Source: Verrucomicrobiales bacterium
Lineage (GTDB): Bacteria; Verrucomicrobiota; Verrucomicrobiia; Limisphaerales; UBA1096
Assembly (NCBI GenBank): GCA_002721375.1
Contig: PBKH01000062.1
Coordinates: forward strand, 52,823-63,454
Length of the DNA stretch: 10,632 nt
Reading direction: 5' to 3'
A model generated the notes under the pieces. The model had not been told where the DNA came from and did no database searches. It was given only the letters and a program-made list of their open reading frames with translations. The position numbers and the translations under genes are program-made. This document shows positions 7,299 to 10,632 of this stretch, one piece after another. Within the stretch, counting starts at the first letter, position 1. The number at the start of each line of letters is the position of its first letter.

Positions 7299-7823
7299 AT
7301 GATTGGTTTTCAAAATAGTTTCGACTCCTTCAAGCGAATATTACAAATCAACGCTGCTCTTTTACTATTCGGACTGCTGTCGAACGTTGATGCCGAACAG
7401 ACCGGCAAGATCATCAAAGTTTTACCACATTGGCTAGATTTGCAAAGTCGGCACACGCTTTCACCTAGCCTACTTGAGCGTGACGCCTATCAGGCCCGAC
7501 TACGTGCCAACCGCAGTCTCTGCTCCGGTATACGGTTCGATGTTAAGTGGAGCAAAAACAGCGTCAATAAGGTCAAGCTTCAGATAGAATTACGCGTGAC
7601 CGGCGAAGCCAAGCCTATCCAACTGGTAGAATCAATCCAGCCAAGCCAGCAAAGAGGCTGGAGTTCGGTCATAATGGATGGCAATGAGTTCAAGGCCATG
7701 GGTAAAATCATCGCTTGGCGCGTGCAGTTACTCGACGGCGATACCGTTTTGGCCGAACAGAGATCTTTTCTGTGGGCAGAACGCAAGCCAGTCAGTACTG
7801 CCAAACAACCGGCTACCGATTGA
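7299..7823 (+). CDS. Small secreted protein of unknown function
   Basis: 174 residues. The N-terminus is a signal peptide: Lys-Arg at 12-13, a hydrophobic stretch at about 17-28 and a likely signal peptidase I site after VDA at 32. The mature part (about 140 residues) has alternating hydrophobic and charged stretches suggesting a beta-rich domain (KLQIELRVTG, AWRVQLLDGD, LAEQRSFLW), like an Ig- or C2-like sandwich. The segment HTLSPSLLERDAYQARLR is what I associate with uncharacterised Verrucomicrobia proteins, from memory only. A single cysteine at about residue 75 rules out an internal disulfide. It lies 15 bases after the Nif3-like gene and 31 bases before parB, on the same strand. I cannot name a function. 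Confidence 0.8.
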   Translation: MIGFQNSFDSFKRILQINAALLLFGLLSNVDAEQTGKIIKVLPHWLDLQSRHTLSPSLLERDAYQARLRANRSLCSGIRFDVKWSKNSVNKVKLQIELRVTGEAKPIQLVESIQPSQQRGWSSVIMDGNEFKAMGKIIAWRVQLLDGDTVLAEQRSFLWAERKPVSTAKQPATD

Positions 7824-7854
7824 CAACCGCCACGCCCTCCCCCAATCTCCGCAC

Positions 7855-8769
7855 ATGGCAAAAACCGGTTTAGGCCGAGGTTTGAGCTCCCTGCTGGGCG
7901 CACGCCCTTCGGCTGATAAGAAAACCACATCCAGAAAAAAACCGGCGAACCCGCAATCCCACGAAACTTCTGAGTCGCCCAACGAAGTGCCGGTCGGCGA
8001 GATTCTGCCGGGCGCAATGCAACCTCGCAACGGAATGAATGACCACTCACTGGGCGAGTTGGCCGAATCAATTCGCGAAAATGGCATCATGCAGCCGTTG
8101 GTCGTACGCCCGCGCGAGGGCGGCTACGAGTTGATCGCTGGTGAACGCCGCTGGCGTGCCTCACAGATTGCCGGCCTGACCAAGGTACCAATCGTTGTCC
8201 GCGATGTGAATGACCGAACCGCACTCGAGCTGGCTCTAGTCGAAAATCTGCAGCGTGAAAACCTCGATCCGATTGAGGAAGCCAAGGGCTATGCACAGTT
8301 GATGGACCAGTTTGACCTGACCCAAGAGGAGGTTGCAACCAAGGTCGGCAAAAACCGCGTCACGGTAGCCAACGTGCTGAGACTCATCAAACTGCCGCCG
8401 GAAGTCCAGGCGCACGTTCGCGACGGTCGACTGTCAAGCGGCCATGCCAAAGCAATACTTGGCCTAAAAAGCGGAAAGGACCAGATCGCCTTAGCCAAGC
8501 GAGTGATCAAAAAGGAATTAAACGTGCGGCAGACCGAGGAATGGGTTGCCGCGTTTGACCAAGCGTCCCCCAGCAAGACCAAGCGCATCCCCACCTCAAA
8601 AAACATAGCAAACGCCCACATACTCGACCTCGAGGACAGGTTACGGGATCGGCTCGGCACCAAAGTTGCGTTGCGCTATAATAAAGGCAAAGGTTCCTTG
8701 GACATTAAGTTTTTCAATGACGAAGATTTGCAGCGCATCCTCGAGGCGCTTGGCATCCTCACCGACTAA
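7855..8769 (+). CDS. parB: Chromosome-partitioning protein ParB
   Basis: A 304-residue CTP-binding DNA clamp that loads at parS and spreads to organise and segregate the chromosome origin. In order: the ParA-contacting N-terminal tail (KTGLGRGLSSLLG, 3-15), a Lys/Ser-rich linker, the CTPase/ParB domain from about 45 with GERRWR at 96-101 and ENLQRENL at 130-137, a helix-turn-helix for parS at about 154-177 (LTQEEVATKVGKNRVTV), and a C-terminal dimerisation part ending in DLQRILEALGIL. I chose the ATG at 7855 because it gives the exact chromosomal ParB N-terminus; the frame is open back to 7678 but that stretch overlaps the upstream gene. No Shine-Dalgarno sequence precedes it. Unusually, no parA lies beside it: the neighbours are a secreted protein and def. 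I saw no parS-like TGTTTCACGTGAAACA on reading the window. Confidence 0.96.
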   Translation: MAKTGLGRGLSSLLGARPSADKKTTSRKKPANPQSHETSESPNEVPVGEILPGAMQPRNGMNDHSLGELAESIRENGIMQPLVVRPREGGYELIAGERRWRASQIAGLTKVPIVVRDVNDRTALELALVENLQRENLDPIEEAKGYAQLMDQFDLTQEEVATKVGKNRVTVANVLRLIKLPPEVQAHVRDGRLSSGHAKAILGLKSGKDQIALAKRVIKKELNVRQTEEWVAAFDQASPSKTKRIPTSKNIANAHILDLEDRLRDRLGTKVALRYNKGKGSLDIKFFNDEDLQRILEALGILTD

Positions 8770-8781
8770 TTGATTAATTGA

Positions 8782-9357
8782 ATGATTTTGGATATTGTTA
8801 AATATGGCAATCCCGTGCTTCGGCAAAAGGGTGAGTGCGTGGAAGAAGTAACATCTGAAATCAGTCAACTCATCGACAATATGCTCGAGACAATGCACGA
8901 AGCGAGAGGCATCGGCCTAGCTGCGCAACAGGTTGGCAGGCCATTGCAGTTAGCCATTATTGATGTGACCGGCGTGGAGGATCGACCGTCACGCATGAGT
9001 CTCGATGGTGAACCCGTCAACCCGGAGGATTACATGCCACTCATACTTATCAACCCTGAGTGGATTGCGGCTAGCGATGTAAAAGAGGATGGTGGTGAAG
9101 GCTGCCTGAGCTTCCCCGACGTGTATGGCGAAATCAACCGGCCGGAGGAGATCGATGTAACAGCAACGGATGAAAACGGTGAGCAAGTGGCATTCCGTTG
9201 CGGCGGCCTGCTTGCCAGGGCCATTCAGCACGAGTGGGACCATCTGCAAGGCATTCTGTTTATCGACCGAATGGACGCTATCGTTCGAACGCAGCTAAAA
9301 CCGGAAGTTGATGCAATTCAAATCGAAACCAAAAACAGTCTGGATAATCAACGCTAA
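8782..9357 (+). CDS. def: Peptide deformylase
   Basis: A 191-residue metalloenzyme that removes the formyl group from the initiator methionine of nascent proteins at the ribosome. All three family motifs are intact: GIGLAAQQ (43-50), EGCLS (106-110) with metal ligand C108, and QHEWDH (149-154) with ligands H150 and H154 and catalytic E151. Between the first two motifs there is a loop of about 20 residues (around 64-85) somewhat longer than in E. coli Def. The C-terminal tail beyond the last helix is polar. The start lies 12 bases after parB; the gap is the A+T-rich near-repeat TAATTGAT-TAATTGAA (8767-8782), with no Shine-Dalgarno sequence. Last gene of the plus-strand run; its stop overlaps that of the convergent TPR gene. 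Confidence 0.96.
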   Translation: MILDIVKYGNPVLRQKGECVEEVTSEISQLIDNMLETMHEARGIGLAAQQVGRPLQLAIIDVTGVEDRPSRMSLDGEPVNPEDYMPLILINPEWIAASDVKEDGGEGCLSFPDVYGEINRPEEIDVTATDENGEQVAFRCGGLLARAIQHEWDHLQGILFIDRMDAIVRTQLKPEVDAIQIETKNSLDNQR

Positions 9358-10409
9358 AGAGCACCCTTCCTCTTACCTCGAATATTTTGAAACAACTTCA
9401 GGCTTCGCTGATATTTGGCATTGGCAATCCTACTGGCCTTTTCTGCTTCTTCTAGTTCCCCTCCAGCCCTATTGCGTTGTTCGAAAGTCAATGGGCTACC
9501 CGGTTTCTTGGCTTGATCCACCATTAATTTCGCTGCCTCAAGCCGCTTCTCCTCGTAAGCAACCCCGCCCATGGATATCTTAACTGCCTCACCTAACTCC
9601 TTCTCGGCGGCATCGAGCCGACCCTGCTGCATATAGGCTAATCCCAAGTTCTGCCGAGCATCAATATAACTCGGTTTCAAGCGGACTGCCTTCGCGAAGT
9701 AAACAGCCGCCTTATTCACGTTCCCTTTCATGGCAAATACAGTACCGAGGTTATTATGCGTACTCGGGTTATCGGGGGAAAACTTTATCGACGACTCGAA
9801 ATGCATAATTGCCTCGTCATATTTTTTTTGATCCTTCAACAGGTTGCCTAGATTGTTGTGCGCCTCGGCATAACCAGGAACCAGATCCAAAGCCCGCCGG
9901 TACTCGGCGACAGCCTTGTCGATTTCGCCCTTAGCCTTATAGGCGATGCCCATGTTAAAAAACACATCTGAGTCGCCCTCTTTCTCCGCGAATTTCAATG
10001 CCTCCTCGTACTTGGCTAGGGCAGCATCTGGCTGACCATCGCTAATCAAAGAGTTTCCTTCGTGCATCAACGCCACCACCTTATCAGGATCTCCTAACGG
10101 ATTACCCTCCAAGCCGTCTAATTGGATCGCATCCAGTTCCGCAAGGATATCATCCACCGACTCCTCCTCGCTCTCACCGATAACCGATGAAACGTCTCCT
10201 AACGTCGACTCAAGAGCCAACGGATCGTTCATGACAACCGGTAACGGCTCAACAGGATCAGGAATTGCCGGCGACTCGGCAACAGGACTGGGCGAAACAG
10301 TATCTGGCACCAAATCGGAACGCTGTACCGACTGCTCCGAACCACACCCTCCAAGAAACACAGAGAATGCAATGCAACCTATAACCTTCCTTTCTTTGAA
10401 GTTGCACAT
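9354..10409 (-). CDS. TPR-repeat lipoprotein
   Basis: 351 residues. The N-terminus is a lipoprotein signal: Lys/Arg at 5-8, a hydrophobic core, then LGGC with C22 as the probable lipidated cysteine. Next comes a Pro- and acid-rich, probably disordered linker (about 25-108). About five tetratricopeptide repeats follow, at roughly 112-145, 148-181, 182-215, 216-249 and 250-283, with the usual signature (for example AHNNLGNLLKDQKKYDEAI). The rest is a charged helical tail ending in basic residues. TPR arrays bind partner proteins; here that would be at the periplasmic face of a membrane, partner unknown. The ATG at 10409 is chosen for the lipobox; no Shine-Dalgarno sequence is visible. The stop codon (TAG at 9356-9354) overlaps the def stop. 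The 223 bases upstream to the window end look like its promoter region. Confidence 0.9.
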   Translation of the reverse strand: MCNFKERKVIGCIAFSVFLGGCGSEQSVQRSDLVPDTVSPSPVAESPAIPDPVEPLPVVMNDPLALESTLGDVSSVIGESEEESVDDILAELDAIQLDGLEGNPLGDPDKVVALMHEGNSLISDGQPDAALAKYEEALKFAEKEGDSDVFFNMGIAYKAKGEIDKAVAEYRRALDLVPGYAEAHNNLGNLLKDQKKYDEAIMHFESSIKFSPDNPSTHNNLGTVFAMKGNVNKAAVYFAKAVRLKPSYIDARQNLGLAYMQQGRLDAAEKELGEAVKISMGGVAYEEKRLEAAKLMVDQAKKPGSPLTFEQRNRAGGELEEAEKASRIANAKYQRSLKLFQNIRGKRKGAL

Positions 10410-10632
10410 ATCAGGTGATAATCTACTTGTTCACGTCCAAATCGCAACATTTATCCTTGAACTAAACTTCACTTTAGACAAAAGGCAGCTCGTCATCGCT
10501 CTCAAAAAAAATGGGAAGACAAAAAAATATTCATCGAGACTTAAGCCTCCTCCGCCAAAGACTATTAAACTTAGATCAACAATCTAATGGACCATGTATA
10601 CTATGAATTTCGACTCAGCTAAATCCTTAAAA

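Noticed and set aside
7678..7854. Longer ParB reading frame
   Set aside because: It overlaps the small secreted protein in another frame; the ATG at 7855 gives the exact MAKTGLGRGL-type N-terminus.
10231..10587. 118-codon plus-strand frame leaving the TPR gene into the intergenic region
   Set aside because: More than half is antisense to the lipoprotein linker, its composition is low-complexity, and no family resemblance or ribosome site is seen.
1..10632. Mobile elements, CRISPR arrays, tRNA or rRNA genes, defence genes
   Set aside because: No repeated spacers, terminal inverted repeats, transposase or phage-like proteins, or RNA-gene signatures were seen on reading both strands.

Overview
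The window looks like ordinary chromosomal DNA of a free-living bacterium. My best guess is the PVC superphylum, most likely Verrucomicrobiota. This rests on remembered protein style, not on a search: a secreted protein with a protease-like 'PLWLTVGFAQ' motif but no HExxH, a small secreted protein with 'HTLSPSLLERDAYQ', and starts that almost never carry a Shine-Dalgarno sequence. Base composition is close to balanced, genes are tightly packed, and I see no insertion sequence, phage gene, CRISPR array, tRNA or rRNA. I found nothing resembling a defence island or a new multi-gene system.

Layout. (1) 1-160 is an A+T-rich leader holding a perfect TGTGA-N6-TCACA palindrome ahead of gdhA. (2) 206-1621 (+) encodes a hexameric-type glutamate dehydrogenase and 1705-3123 (+) cysteinyl-tRNA synthetase; a small hairpin lies between them. 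(3) 3213-6401 is a compact minus-strand cluster. Read from its promoter side it is: an FmdB-type zinc ribbon protein; a large secreted protein resembling a catalytically dead gluzincin peptidase; endonuclease III (nth); and a LipM/LplA-family octanoyl/lipoyl transferase. Junctions are TGATTG abutment, a 3-base gap and an ATGA overlap, so the four are probably co-transcribed. (4) After a divergent promoter region (6402-6521), 6522-9357 (+) is a second tight run: a Nif3-like metal protein, a small secreted protein, parB and def. (5) 9354-10409 (-) is a TPR lipoprotein whose stop codon overlaps the def stop tail to tail. (6) 10410-10632 is A+T-rich upstream DNA of the TPR gene in which I see no gene.

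Functionally this is housekeeping: nitrogen assimilation (gdhA), translation (cysS) and nascent-protein maturation (def), base-excision repair (nth), lipoate attachment, chromosome segregation (parB, with no parA beside it) and envelope proteins of unknown role. The points most worth a second look are the start of the secreted pseudo-peptidase, where the signal peptide only connects to the body across a T7 run; the loss of its protease residues; the conserved catalytic-type cysteine in the lipoate-family enzyme; and the CRP/FNR-like site upstream of gdhA.
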